Source: Allomuricauda sp. (GTDB taxonomy: Bacteria; Bacteroidota; Bacteroidia; Flavobacteriales; Flavobacteriaceae). From it: 33,950 nucleotides of DNA. A model generated the notes under the pieces. The model had not been told where the DNA came from. It made no database searches and was given only the letters and a program-made list of their open reading frames with translations. The position numbers and the translations under genes are program-made. Below, piece after piece: positions 1 through 7,511 of the stretch (the first letter of the stretch is position 1; each line of letters starts with the position of its first letter). The stretch covers positions 1 to 33,950 of the forward strand of contig NZ_JACESV010000009.1 of assembly GCF_013911645.1 (NCBI RefSeq), in the 5' to 3' direction.

Positions 1-166
1 TTTCCCTGGGCTATTCCCCTGACAGGGGCAGGTTCCATACGCGTTCCGCACCCGTGCGCCGGTCGCCACCAGAAAAGCAAGCTTTTCCGTGATGCCCCTC
101 GACTTGCATGTGTTAGGCCTGCCGCTAGCGTTCATCCTGAGCCAGGATCAAACTCTTCATTGTATT
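1..166 (-). rRNA. rrs: 16S ribosomal RNA, 5' end (partial)
   Basis: Read on the minus strand, the segment begins with the universal bacterial 16S 5' sequence (GAGTTTGATCCTGGCTCAG), followed by the V1 region and the conserved GCACGGGTGCGGAACGCG stretch. About the first 160 nt of the gene are present and the rest lies beyond the left edge. The exact 5' end is estimated by alignment from memory with E. coli 16S, so it may be off by a few bases. The GTGCGGAACGCGTATGGAACC variant fits marine Flavobacteriaceae. The remaining 16S, 23S and 5S genes should continue to the left. Confidence 0.97.
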
Positions 167-342
167 TCCTTGAATGTCTGTCCGACACCCGGAAATCCGA
201 GTCCCTGCATCAAAATGGTTCATTCTTAATTCTACGCTGTCGTTACAATATGTATATGAACTTCTTTTTCAAAAAACCGAGTCAATCTTCTTAAAATCAA
301 TTTTCTCAGTCTTAACCCTTTACCTCGTTGGCAAAGCGGCTG
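167..342 (-). other. 16S rRNA leader region
   Basis: This non-coding AT-rich stretch lies between the most proximal rRNA promoter candidate and the mature 16S 5' end. It is expected to be the transcribed leader carrying processing and antitermination signals. I see no convincing coding content here; the short open frames across it match nothing I know. Confidence 0.6.
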
Positions 343-372
343 CAAATTTACAACTGTTTTCTTAACCGGCAA
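343..372 (-). promoter_or_regulatory. rRNA promoter candidate P1 (Bacteroidota type)
   Basis: On the minus strand TTG (370-372), a 19-nt spacer and TAAATTTG (343-350) match the Bacteroidota consensus TTG-N19-21-TAnnTTTG. It points at the 16S gene about 175 nt downstream and is the closest of three similar sites. The -7 box is followed by GCAGCC, as in the other two sites. Confidence 0.7.
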
Positions 373-469
373 GCTTTTTTGAAAAAAAAGTTTCAAAACA
401 TTTTCTCAACCTCAAAAACAATCTTTTTACATGAACTTCCCGTGGAACACCTTAGTGTTTTTCGGGCTG

Positions 470-500
470 CAAATGTAAAACGCTTTTTTGGATTACACAA
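470..500 (-). promoter_or_regulatory. rRNA promoter candidate P2 (Bacteroidota type)
   Basis: On the minus strand TTG (498-500), a 20-nt spacer and TACATTTG (470-477) match the Bacteroidota promoter consensus and face the 16S gene. The -7 box and the following start region (459-478) are identical over 20 nt to those of P3. Confidence 0.75.
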
Positions 501-602
501 TGCTTTTTTTGTGTTTTTTTCAATCTTGTCGACTCATCAAAACAATATATCAATAAGCTTATGAACTCATCGAAAAGCTAGCGCTTTGCTGTTTTCGGGC
601 TG

Positions 603-632
603 CAAATGTAACATCATTCCTAAAACAAACAA
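603..632 (-). promoter_or_regulatory. rRNA promoter candidate P3 (Bacteroidota type)
   Basis: On the minus strand TTG (630-632), a 19-nt spacer and TACATTTG (603-610) match the Bacteroidota consensus and face the 16S gene. The segment 592-611 is a perfect copy of 459-478 at P2, so the promoters probably arose by duplication or are held alike by shared control of the initiating nucleotides. Confidence 0.75.
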
Positions 633-807
633 GAGCTTTTTTTGACTTCTCTGTAAATTCACTTTCAACTCACTGAAAGCGAAACACATAAAAATACAAC
701 TTTTTTAAAAAGTACAAAAGCACCTTCCCTTTTTCTATTCTTCAGTCTAAAAACCAATTGAACCCTCATTTATTATTGCAGAAAATTAATATATATACAA
801 AAGTAAG

Positions 808-828
808 CCTTGTAGCATCTATACAAGG
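808..828. repeat. 7-bp inverted repeat inside the thrS promoter
   Basis: CCTTGTA (808-814) and TACAAGG (822-828) are perfect inverted arms around a 7-nt spacer. The left arm contains the -33 TTG, and the right arm ends 3 nt before the -7 box. The position is that of an operator for a repressor or of a factor-dependent promoter; no protein can be assigned. Confidence 0.6.
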
Positions 829-839
829 TATTATCTTTG
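810..839 (+). promoter_or_regulatory. thrS promoter
   Basis: TTG (810-812), a 19-nt spacer and TATCTTTG (832-839) form a perfect Bacteroidota promoter. Transcription would start near 845, leaving a leader of about 30 nt before the ATG at 875. This decides the thrS start: the open frame that reaches back to a TTG at 758 lies upstream of the promoter and is not translated from this transcript. Confidence 0.75.
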
Positions 840-874
840 TCCTCTCGATTATAAAAAATAGAAGTTTAAACAAC

Positions 875-2815
875 ATGATAAAGATCACACTGCCTGATGG
901 TGCTGTAAAAGAAGTTGAAAAGGGAACTACTCCTTTTTCCATTGCCCAAAGTATTAGCGAAGGGCTTGCGAGAAACGTTATTTCTGCAAAATTTAATGAT
1001 ACCACGGTTGAAACCACCACACCATTGACCGAAGATGGCAGATTGACTCTTTATACTTGGAACGATGATGAAGGCAAAAAAGCATTTTGGCACTCCACCT
1101 CCCACGTTGTGGCCCAAGCATTGGAGGAACTTTACCCAGGCATAAAGTTAACCATTGGTCCCGCTATAGAGAATGGATTCTATTATGATGTGGATTTTGG
1201 CGATGAAACGATTTCCGAAAAGGATTTTCCGAAAATCGAGAAAAAGGCATTGGAAATAGCCCGAGGGAAGCACGACTATACCATGAGAAGTGTTTCCAAA
1301 GCGGATGCCCTTTCCTATTATAAAGAACAAGGGAACGAATATAAGGTAGAGCTCATTGAGAATCTTGATGATGGGACCATAACTTTTTGCGACCACAGCA
1401 CCTTTACCGATCTGTGCCGCGGAGGACATATTCCCAATACAGGCATCATAAAAGCCATTAAACTATTAAGTGTTGCAGGTGCTTACTGGAGAGGTGACGA
1501 AAAAAACACCCAGCTGACTCGTGTTTATGGCATCTCTTTCCCAAAACAAAAGGAGCTTACGGAATACCTTCAACTTTTGGAGGAGGCCAAGAAAAGAGAC
1601 CATAGAAAACTAGGTAAGGAACTTGAGCTCTTTACTTTTTCACAGAAAGTAGGTCAAGGACTTCCTTTATGGTTGCCCAACGGCGCCGCACTACGTGAGC
1701 GTTTGGAACAATTTTTAAAGAAGGCCCAGAAGAAGGCGGGTTATGAAATGGTGGTTACACCACATATTGGTCAAAAGGAACTTTACGTAACTTCCGGCCA
1801 CTATGCAAAATATGGAGAGGATAGCTTTCAACCCATTCACACCCCAAAAGAGGATGAAGAGTTCTTGTTGAAACCGATGAACTGTCCGCACCATTGCGAA
1901 ATATACAACAGCCAACCTTTCAGTTATAAAGATTTACCAAAAAGATACGCCGAGTTCGGTACCGTATATAGGTATGAGCAAAGTGGTGAATTGCACGGTC
2001 TTACCAGAGTGAGAGGGTTTACCCAAGATGATGCCCACATTTTTTGTACGACCGAGCAGCTAAACGATGAATTCAAAAATGTGATCGACCTTACCTTATA
2101 TGTATTGAATTCGTTAGGTTTTGAGGATTTTACCGCACAAGTATCCGTCAGGGACTTGGAAAACCCCGACAAATATATCGGCAACACCGATGATTGGGAA
2201 AAAGCGGAACAGGCCATCATTAACGCGGCGGAGGAAAAAGGCCTGAATTATGTGGTTGAAAGTGGTGAAGCTGCCTTTTACGGTCCAAAGTTGGACTTTA
2301 TGATCAAAGATGCGCTCGGCAGAAACTGGCAGTTAGGAACTATTCAAGTTGACTATAATCTTCCTAAACGTTTTGATCTTACCTATAAAGGAAGCGATAA
2401 CGAATTGCACAGGCCCGTGATGATTCACCGCGCACCGTTTGGAAGCATGGAACGGTTTGTGGCCCTGCTACTGGAGCATACCGGTGGAAACTTCCCGTTA
2501 TGGTTGATCCCAACGCAAGCTATCGTTCTGCCCGTCAGTGAGAAACACGAAAAATATGCGGAAAAAGTTTTAAATTCGTTAGAAAATCACGAAATTCGCG
2601 CGCTCATTGATAACAGGAACGAGACGGTAGGGAAAAAAATCCGTGAGGCAGAACTCAAAAAAATCCCTTTCATGATTATTGTTGGGGAACAGGAAGAAGC
2701 GTCTGCCAGCCTTTCTGTAAGGAGACATGGCGGTGAAGATTTAGGAAGTTTAAGCGTAGATGCTTTTTCAGACTTGGTAACTACTGAAATAAATAGTACC
2801 TTAAAGTCGTTCTAA
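875..2815 (+). CDS. thrS: threonine--tRNA ligase
   Basis: This cytoplasmic class II synthetase charges tRNA-Thr with threonine. The 646-residue protein has the full architecture: an N-terminal TGS domain (residues 1 to about 60), the editing domain with H73-x3-H77 and the later CRGGH motif, the catalytic core with the zinc cysteine C337 in the PMNCPHH motif, the motif 2 region with [11 protein letters not shown], motif 3 (GSMERF), and a C-terminal anticodon-binding domain. I chose the ATG at 875 because the protein then begins directly with the TGS domain (MIKITLPDG) and because a strong promoter ends at 839. It is the first gene of the operon thrS-infC-rpmI-rplT, the usual order in Bacteroidota, with 30 nt to infC. 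Confidence 0.98.
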   Translation: MIKITLPDGAVKEVEKGTTPFSIAQSISEGLARNVISAKFNDTTVETTTPLTEDGRLTLYTWNDDEGKKAFWHSTSHVVAQALEELYPGIKLTIGPAIENGFYYDVDFGDETISEKDFPKIEKKALEIARGKHDYTMRSVSKADALSYYKEQGNEYKVELIENLDDGTITFCDHSTFTDLCRGGHIPNTGIIKAIKLLSVAGAYWRGDEKNTQLTRVYGISFPKQKELTEYLQLLEEAKKRDHRKLGKELELFTFSQKVGQGLPLWLPNGAALRERLEQFLKKAQKKAGYEMVVTPHIGQKELYVTSGHYAKYGEDSFQPIHTPKEDEEFLLKPMNCPHHCEIYNSQPFSYKDLPKRYAEFGTVYRYEQSGELHGLTRVRGFTQDDAHIFCTTEQLNDEFKNVIDLTLYVLNSLGFEDFTAQVSVRDLENPDKYIGNTDDWEKAEQAIINAAEEKGLNYVVESGEAAFYGPKLDFMIKDALGRNWQLGTIQVDYNLPKRFDLTYKGSDNELHRPVMIHRAPFGSMERFVALLLEHTGGNFPLWLIPTQAIVLPVSEKHEKYAEKVLNSLENHEIRALIDNRNETVGKKIREAELKKIPFMIIVGEQEEASASLSVRRHGGEDLGSLSVDAFSDLVTTEINSTLKSF

Positions 2816-2845
2816 AAAATTAAGTTTAATTAAAAAGTTTACGTC

Positions 2846-3403
2846 ATAGCAATTAGAAGAAGATTTAGACCCCAACCTAGGAGGGAAAACAAAAACCCTC
2901 ACAACATCAATGAAAAAATAAAGGCCCGAGAAGTTCGTCTTGTCGGGGACAATGTTGAAATGGGTGTTTACCCCATTTCCAAAGCAAGGGAAATAGCCAA
3001 CGAACAGGAATTGGATTTGGTAGAGATTTCGCCAAACGCAGAACCTCCTGTTTGTAAGGTAATGGATTATAAAAAATTCCTTTACGAACAGAAGAAACGT
3101 GATAAGGCCATGAAGGCCAAAGCAAGTAAAGTTGTAGTAAAGGAAATTAGGTTTGGACCACAAACGGATGACCATGATTACGAGTTCAAGAAAAGACATG
3201 CAGAAAAATTCTTGAAAGATGGTGCCAAACTAAAAGCCTATGTGTTCTTTAAAGGACGATCGATCGTTTACAAAGACCAAGGCGAAATATTATTGCTCCG
3301 ACTCGCCCAAGAACTCGAAGAGCTTGGAAAGGTAGAGCAAATGCCTAAATTGGAAGGCAAGCGTATGACCATGTTCATCGCACCCAAGACAAACAAAAAA
3401 TAA
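2846..3403 (+). CDS. infC: translation initiation factor IF-3 (non-AUG start)
   Basis: IF-3 binds the 30S subunit, prevents early subunit joining and checks start codon pairing. The 185-residue reading begins with the conserved flavobacterial N-terminus ([13 protein letters not shown], then [14 protein letters not shown]) and contains both the N- and C-terminal domains ([17 protein letters not shown]). There is no ATG, GTG or TTG in frame between the stop at 2831 and an internal ATG at 2960, which would cut off 38 conserved residues. The start must therefore be ATA at 2846 or ATT at 2852; I prefer ATA, which aligns with the usual M-A-I-R-R-R start. Rare start codons on infC are known to allow autoregulation, since IF-3 discriminates against them. 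It is the second gene of the thrS operon. Confidence 0.95.
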   Translation: MAIRRRFRPQPRRENKNPHNINEKIKAREVRLVGDNVEMGVYPISKAREIANEQELDLVEISPNAEPPVCKVMDYKKFLYEQKKRDKAMKAKASKVVVKEIRFGPQTDDHDYEFKKRHAEKFLKDGAKLKAYVFFKGRSIVYKDQGEILLLRLAQELEELGKVEQMPKLEGKRMTMFIAPKTNKK

Positions 3404-3451
3404 AAACTGAACCCTGGTTCGGTATAATAAGCGGAGTTAAATACTAGGAAA

Positions 3452-3649
3452 ATGCCTAAGATGAAAACAAAATCCAGTGCCAAGAAGCGTTTTAAGCTTA
3501 CAGGAACTGGTAAAATCAAGAGAAAGCACGCTTTTAAGAGTCACATTTTGACTAAAAAATCCAAAAAGCGCAAGCTGAAGTTGACCCATTCCACTTTGGT
3601 TCACAAAGCGGACGAGGACAACATCAAAGAACAATTACGTTTAAAATAA
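3452..3649 (+). CDS. rpmI: 50S ribosomal protein L35
   Basis: This is a 65-residue, strongly basic protein of the large ribosomal subunit. It carries the family start [20 protein letters not shown] and the [11 protein letters not shown] segment. It lies 48 nt after infC and 92 nt before rplT in the conserved infC-rpmI-rplT order. In other bacteria the rpmI-rplT part is repressed by L20 binding to the mRNA; whether that holds here cannot be seen. Confidence 0.98.
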   Translation: MPKMKTKSSAKKRFKLTGTGKIKRKHAFKSHILTKKSKKRKLKLTHSTLVHKADEDNIKEQLRLK

Positions 3650-3700
3650 TTGTTCAACCGGTACATTATTTATTAACCATGGAGTCGGGCCCAAAAAAGT

Positions 3701-3715
3701 TCTCAATAATTGAGA
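3701..3715 (+). repeat. Palindrome in the rpmI-rplT spacer
   Basis: TCTCAAT (3701-3707) and ATTGAGA (3709-3715) form a perfect 7-bp inverted repeat around a single A, 26 nt before the rplT start. As RNA it could form part of a leader structure; a role in L20 feedback is speculation. Confidence 0.4.
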
Positions 3716-3741
3716 CGCCTGCTACAAAAAAATGACACATT

Positions 3742-4086
3742 ATGCCAAGATCAGTAAATTCAGTTGCTTCACGAGCTAGAAGAAAAAAAGTGATGAAGCA
3801 AGCCAAAGGTTACTTTGGAAGACGTAAAAACGTTTGGACAGTAGCCAAAAATGCGGTAGAAAAAGCAATGCTTTATGCTTACCGCGATAGAAGAAACAAA
3901 AAGCGTACTTTCCGTTCCCTATGGATTACCCGTATTAATGCCGGGGCTAGAATGCACGGAATGTCTTACTCTCAATTTATGGGTAAGGTTAAAGCCAATG
4001 GAATTGAACTTAACAGAAAGGTTCTAGCGGATTTGGCCATGAACCACCCAGATGCTTTCAAAGCAATCGTTGAAAAAGTAAAGTAA
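3742..4086 (+). CDS. rplT: 50S ribosomal protein L20
   Basis: L20 binds 23S rRNA early in assembly of the large subunit. The 114-residue protein has the normal family length and conserved features: the start [16 protein letters not shown], the YFGRRKN segment, and the [13 protein letters not shown] motif followed by INAGAR. It ends the thrS-infC-rpmI-rplT operon and is followed after 31 nt by a clear intrinsic terminator. Confidence 0.98.
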   Translation: MPRSVNSVASRARRKKVMKQAKGYFGRRKNVWTVAKNAVEKAMLYAYRDRRNKKRTFRSLWITRINAGARMHGMSYSQFMGKVKANGIELNRKVLADLAMNHPDAFKAIVEKVK

Positions 4087-4117
4087 AAAAGTTAATATAA
4101 ACTTACCCCGCTTATTT

Positions 4118-4144
4118 AGATCCCGCCTTGTGCGGGATCTTTTA
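4118..4144 (+). terminator. Intrinsic terminator of the thrS-rplT operon
   Basis: AGATCCCGC (4118-4126), a 5-nt loop (CTTGT) and GCGGGATCT (4132-4140) form a perfect 9-bp stem, followed by a T-rich run. Confidence 0.92.
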
Positions 4145-4199
4145 TTTTACAAAAGGTTTAAAACAGCTTGACACGAATTACTCAAATTGTCTCGAATGA

Positions 4200-4622
4200 T
4201 TATTGCCCAAATGCAGTAATGATCAACTTCCTCCCCGATGCATGGTCTCGATGCTCGCATAGATAAATTCCTTGCCAAATTCCCATGTTCAACCTACCTT
4301 GTGTTATTGGAATCTGCACAGAGGCTCCCATCAAGGAAGCTTTGATATGGGCAGGCATATCATCGGGGCCTTCATAATTGTGCACATAATACGGTGCATT
4401 CTCTGGAACCATTTTATTAATGTGGCTCTCAAAATCAGTTCGTACCGTTGGGTCGGCATTTTCATTGATCGTCAAGCTGGCCGAGGTATGCTTAATGAAC
4501 ACCTGTAAAAACCCCGTGTTTATATTTCGAAGTTTGGGAACAGCATCAATTATCGTGTCCGTAATCAAATGAAATCCTCTGGAGTATGGGCGTAACTGTA
4601 TTTCTTTCTGATAAAAATTCAT
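4200..4622 (-). CDS. YjbQ / UPF0047 family protein
   Basis: This 140-residue protein is a full-length YjbQ (UPF0047) member. It shows the family motifs IKHTSASLTINENAD and GRLNMGIWQGIYLCEHRDH near the C-terminus. Some family members have thiamine-phosphate synthase activity in vitro, but the physiological role is uncertain. The ATG at 4622 fits the family N-terminus (MNFYQKEIQL); an upstream in-frame start at 4667 would add 15 residues that look non-native. It is transcribed away from the HAD gene and converges on the thrS operon terminator. Confidence 0.9.
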   Translation of the reverse strand: MNFYQKEIQLRPYSRGFHLITDTIIDAVPKLRNINTGFLQVFIKHTSASLTINENADPTVRTDFESHINKMVPENAPYYVHNYEGPDDMPAHIKASLMGASVQIPITQGRLNMGIWQGIYLCEHRDHASGRKLIITAFGQ

Positions 4623-4696
4623 AGACAAACAAACCTTTCCCAACGAAATTAATATAAAGTTTACCAAAACCGGGGTTCAGTTCCATGAATAACAAA

Positions 4697-4704
4697 TAAC
4701 TTTG
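4697..4704 (+). promoter_or_regulatory. Candidate -7 box of the HAD phosphatase gene
   Basis: TAACTTTG matches the Bacteroidota -7 consensus and would give a leader of about 11 nt before the ATG at 4722. The -33 position holds TTC rather than TTG, so the promoter is only partly supported. Confidence 0.4.
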
Positions 4705-4721
4705 CAGCTTAATTAGTTGAA

Positions 4722-5513
4722 ATGGACTTATCACAAATAAAAATGGTTGTTTCCGATATGGACGGAACTTTGTTGAACTCCAACCACGAAGTAAGCCCCC
4801 GATTTTTTGAAATCTACGAAGAACTCAAAAAGAAAAACATTGCCTTTGTTGCCGCAAGTGGAAGACAATATCACAGCATGGTAGACAAATTGGGGTCCAT
4901 CAAAAATGAAATCCTCGTTATTGCAGAAAATGGCGCCTTGATAAAAAAACAGGAAGAAACCCTGCTCACCACTCCAATCAACAAGTCGGAAATAGACCGT
5001 ATTCTTGACGCCGTGCGTCCGTTAGAAAATGTACACCCTGTGCTGTGTTGTCAAAACAATGCTTTTGTGGGCGGTGATTCAAACGAATTCTTGGAAATGC
5101 TCCGCGAGTACTATTCGGAGTTCGAAATTATTGAAGACCAAAAAGAGGTTGATCAAGAGGTGCTGAAAATAGCCATTTACCATTTTGAAAACTCTGAAAA
5201 GCACATTTACCCCAATGTAAAGCACTTGGAGGGGGATTTGAAGGTTAAGGTTTCTGGTGCCAATTGGGTAGATGTCTCCGATTTGAATGCCCATAAGGGA
5301 TATGCCCTAAAAAAGGTGATGGACGATTTTCAAATTGCATCCCACGAAATTATGGTATTTGGTGATTACAACAACGACTTGGAAATGTTGGAGCTATCCG
5401 ACTATAGCTTTGCCATGGCCAATGCACACCCCAATGTTTTAAAAACCGCCAAATATACTACTCACAGCAACGACGATTTTGGTGTGGAACGGATTTTGGA
5501 GAAGTTGCTTTAG
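4722..5513 (+). CDS. Cof-type HAD-IIB family phosphatase
   Basis: This 263-residue cytoplasmic hydrolase probably removes phosphate from a sugar phosphate or similar small molecule. The nucleophile motif SDMDGTLLN (D12, D14) stands at the N-terminus. The C-terminal metal-binding motif (VFGDYNNDLEML) and the large cap domain between them are typical of the Cof/YidA subgroup. The length is normal for the family, and the substrate cannot be read from sequence. It is preceded by a candidate promoter and divergent from the yjbQ-type gene; the next gene on the same strand starts 87 nt further on. Confidence 0.93.
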   Translation: MDLSQIKMVVSDMDGTLLNSNHEVSPRFFEIYEELKKKNIAFVAASGRQYHSMVDKLGSIKNEILVIAENGALIKKQEETLLTTPINKSEIDRILDAVRPLENVHPVLCCQNNAFVGGDSNEFLEMLREYYSEFEIIEDQKEVDQEVLKIAIYHFENSEKHIYPNVKHLEGDLKVKVSGANWVDVSDLNAHKGYALKKVMDDFQIASHEIMVFGDYNNDLEMLELSDYSFAMANAHPNVLKTAKYTTHSNDDFGVERILEKLL

Positions 5514-5600
5514 TCACACTACCCAATCTATTTATCTTATTCTGAGTGATTTGCTTTTTCAAAATTTGTACCTTAATGGGCAAACAACAAAAGTAACGCC

Positions 5601-6488
5601 ATGGCACCTTTAAAAAAAGAAGATATTAAGCAAGAGGTCTTTGACCTATACGATAAATACGCACACAACCAGTTGGACCGCAGGGAGTTTATGGAAAAAC
5701 TTTCCGTTTATGCGGTTGGCGGAATTACCATGGCTTCGTTGATGAGTTTTGTAATGCCCAATTACAAGGACACACTCACCGTATCGCCCAACGACCCCGA
5801 TTTGGATTCCAAGTTTATCACCTACAATTCGCCCAAAGGAGGTGGCGAAATTAAAGGATTGTTATCCAAACCCAAGGAGAGCAAAGGCAAAATGGGCGGT
5901 ATTGTCGTAGTTCATGAAAACCGAGGTCTAAACCCCTATATTGAAGATGTGGGACGAAGAGCTGCCAAGGCAGGTTTTATTTCCTTGGCCCCGGATGCCC
6001 TTACGCCACTTGGCGGGTATCCAGGCAATGATGACGAAGGCAGAGCACTCCAACGCCAACGGGACCGTAACGAAATGTTGGAAGATTTTATCGCAGCCTA
6101 CGAATATCTCAAAAACCATGAGGATTGTAATGGCAAAGTGGGGGTTGTTGGGTTTTGTTTTGGTGGATGGATTTCCAATATGATGGCCGTAAAAGTTTCT
6201 GATTTGGCCGCGGCAGTCCCTTTTTATGGCGGCCAACCCAAAGATGATGACGTAGCCCAAATCAATGCGCCGCTATTGATTCATTATGCGGGATTGGATG
6301 AAAGGGTAAACGCTGGTTGGGAAGATTATGAGGCTAAATTAAAGGAACTCGACAAAGACTATGAGGTTTATTTTTACCCCGATGTAAACCACGGGTTCCA
6401 CAACAATACCACTCCACGTTTTGATAAAGCATCAGCCGATCTGGCATGGGAAAGAACCGTAGCTTTTTTTAAGGAAAAGCTGAGCTAG
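5601..6488 (+). CDS. Dienelactone hydrolase family protein with Tat-like N-terminus
   Basis: This 295-residue alpha/beta hydrolase belongs to the dienelactone hydrolase family. The catalytic triad is visible: C186 in GFCFGG, D233 in GLDERV and H264 in NHGFH. The family glutamate of the HENRG motif is at 106. The first 60 residues hold a DRREFM motif followed by a hydrophobic stretch (about residues 34-52), as in proteins exported by the Tat system or anchored in the membrane; this N-terminal extension is common in periplasmic members. The substrate is unknown. A 30-residue region before the hydrophobic part is unusual for a plain signal peptide. Confidence 0.92.
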   Translation: MAPLKKEDIKQEVFDLYDKYAHNQLDRREFMEKLSVYAVGGITMASLMSFVMPNYKDTLTVSPNDPDLDSKFITYNSPKGGGEIKGLLSKPKESKGKMGGIVVVHENRGLNPYIEDVGRRAAKAGFISLAPDALTPLGGYPGNDDEGRALQRQRDRNEMLEDFIAAYEYLKNHEDCNGKVGVVGFCFGGWISNMMAVKVSDLAAAVPFYGGQPKDDDVAQINAPLLIHYAGLDERVNAGWEDYEAKLKELDKDYEVYFYPDVNHGFHNNTTPRFDKASADLAWERTVAFFKEKLS

Positions 6489-6611
6489 AAACCGTTGCCT
6501 TATATGCATGGTTGCTCCTGGGTATTAAAATAATTAAACGACAATCAAAATACAGCATATTTTTATAAATTGCCTTTGCATAGCCCTTAAACTTAATCAA
6601 CATCATCTCTA

Positions 6612-7511
6612 ATGAATAAGGGCGAAATCAAAACGCATATCCATAATCCGTACCGTTTTATTGAACGTAGAAGGACAAAGCAGGAATGGAACACTTTTCT
6701 CAAGTCACAAAATTATCCGCTATACTGGGGTTTTCGAGAACTCAAACTAGCATGGGCCTTTCAGGGTCTTATCGGAAAACCTATTTCCGGTTTTGCCCCA
6801 GACCATGATTACATCCCCTATGTTTATGAACCTTATTTAACTGATACTGACCTATCTCTTAAGGCCTCGCTCATCAATTCAGAAAAAAAACCGATGGGGT
6901 TTTATTATAATTCCAAGATAAAAGGACATTGGGCCATAGTGAAACTGGACAGCAAATATTGTACGCTGTCAAAAGACGAAAAAAGTTTGCTCCTAAAACA
7001 TGGACATTACATCAGAAACAAGAAGGAACTCATTATAGACTTGGAAAATGCCGTTCAAATTGCCGGAAAAAGTGATAGCTCCAATTTTAGAATCATTACA
7101 AGAATCAGTAATAAAAATGATGTTTTCACAGCACTTTGCCAACTCTTTGAAATCCCCGATTCAGAAACCGATTATTATCCAAGGAACGCTTTGAGGTATG
7201 CTTTTACCAACAACGGCACGCTTTACGAACCCGCTAAAGAATGGCTGGACAATTGGGTGGAAGACACCGGTTTAAAAACACACCTTAGCTGCTTTATGGA
7301 ACAAAAGCGAGGCTTTCGGGACACTAGGGACATATACTTGACCTGTCATTATCTAAAAAGCTGGAATACGTACCTTGAAAACGGAGACAATTTTCCATAC
7401 GGATTGGCTGCTTTATCTTATTTAAACGGTACCAACTGCTTAATGGGTTGGGAATGGGAACATGGTGACTTGGTCGAATCCAAAGCGTTGATTCAGGTGA
7501 AAAAAGATTAA
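6612..7511 (+). CDS. Hypothetical protein
   Basis: I do not recognise this 299-residue protein. It has no signal peptide, no membrane segment and no repeat. It is rich in aromatic residues and lysine, with tryptophans scattered along the chain (for example EWLDNWVED and GWEWEHGD near the C-terminus), which points to a folded soluble protein. The ATG at 6612 is the first in frame. Its stop codon overlaps by four bases the stop codon of the convergent gene at 7508-8785. Base composition is like that of its neighbours. Confidence 0.8.
   Translation: MNKGEIKTHIHNPYRFIERRRTKQEWNTFLKSQNYPLYWGFRELKLAWAFQGLIGKPISGFAPDHDYIPYVYEPYLTDTDLSLKASLINSEKKPMGFYYNSKIKGHWAIVKLDSKYCTLSKDEKSLLLKHGHYIRNKKELIIDLENAVQIAGKSDSSNFRIITRISNKNDVFTALCQLFEIPDSETDYYPRNALRYAFTNNGTLYEPAKEWLDNWVEDTGLKTHLSCFMEQKRGFRDTRDIYLTCHYLKSWNTYLENGDNFPYGLAALSYLNGTNCLMGWEWEHGDLVESKALIQVKKD

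Noticed and set aside
174..564. Small plus-strand open frames between the 16S gene and thrS
   Set aside because: They are antisense to the rRNA leader and promoters and have no recognisable features.
758..874. 39-residue N-terminal extension of thrS from a TTG start
   Set aside because: A perfect promoter lies at 810-839 inside it, and the TGS domain begins exactly at the ATG at 875.
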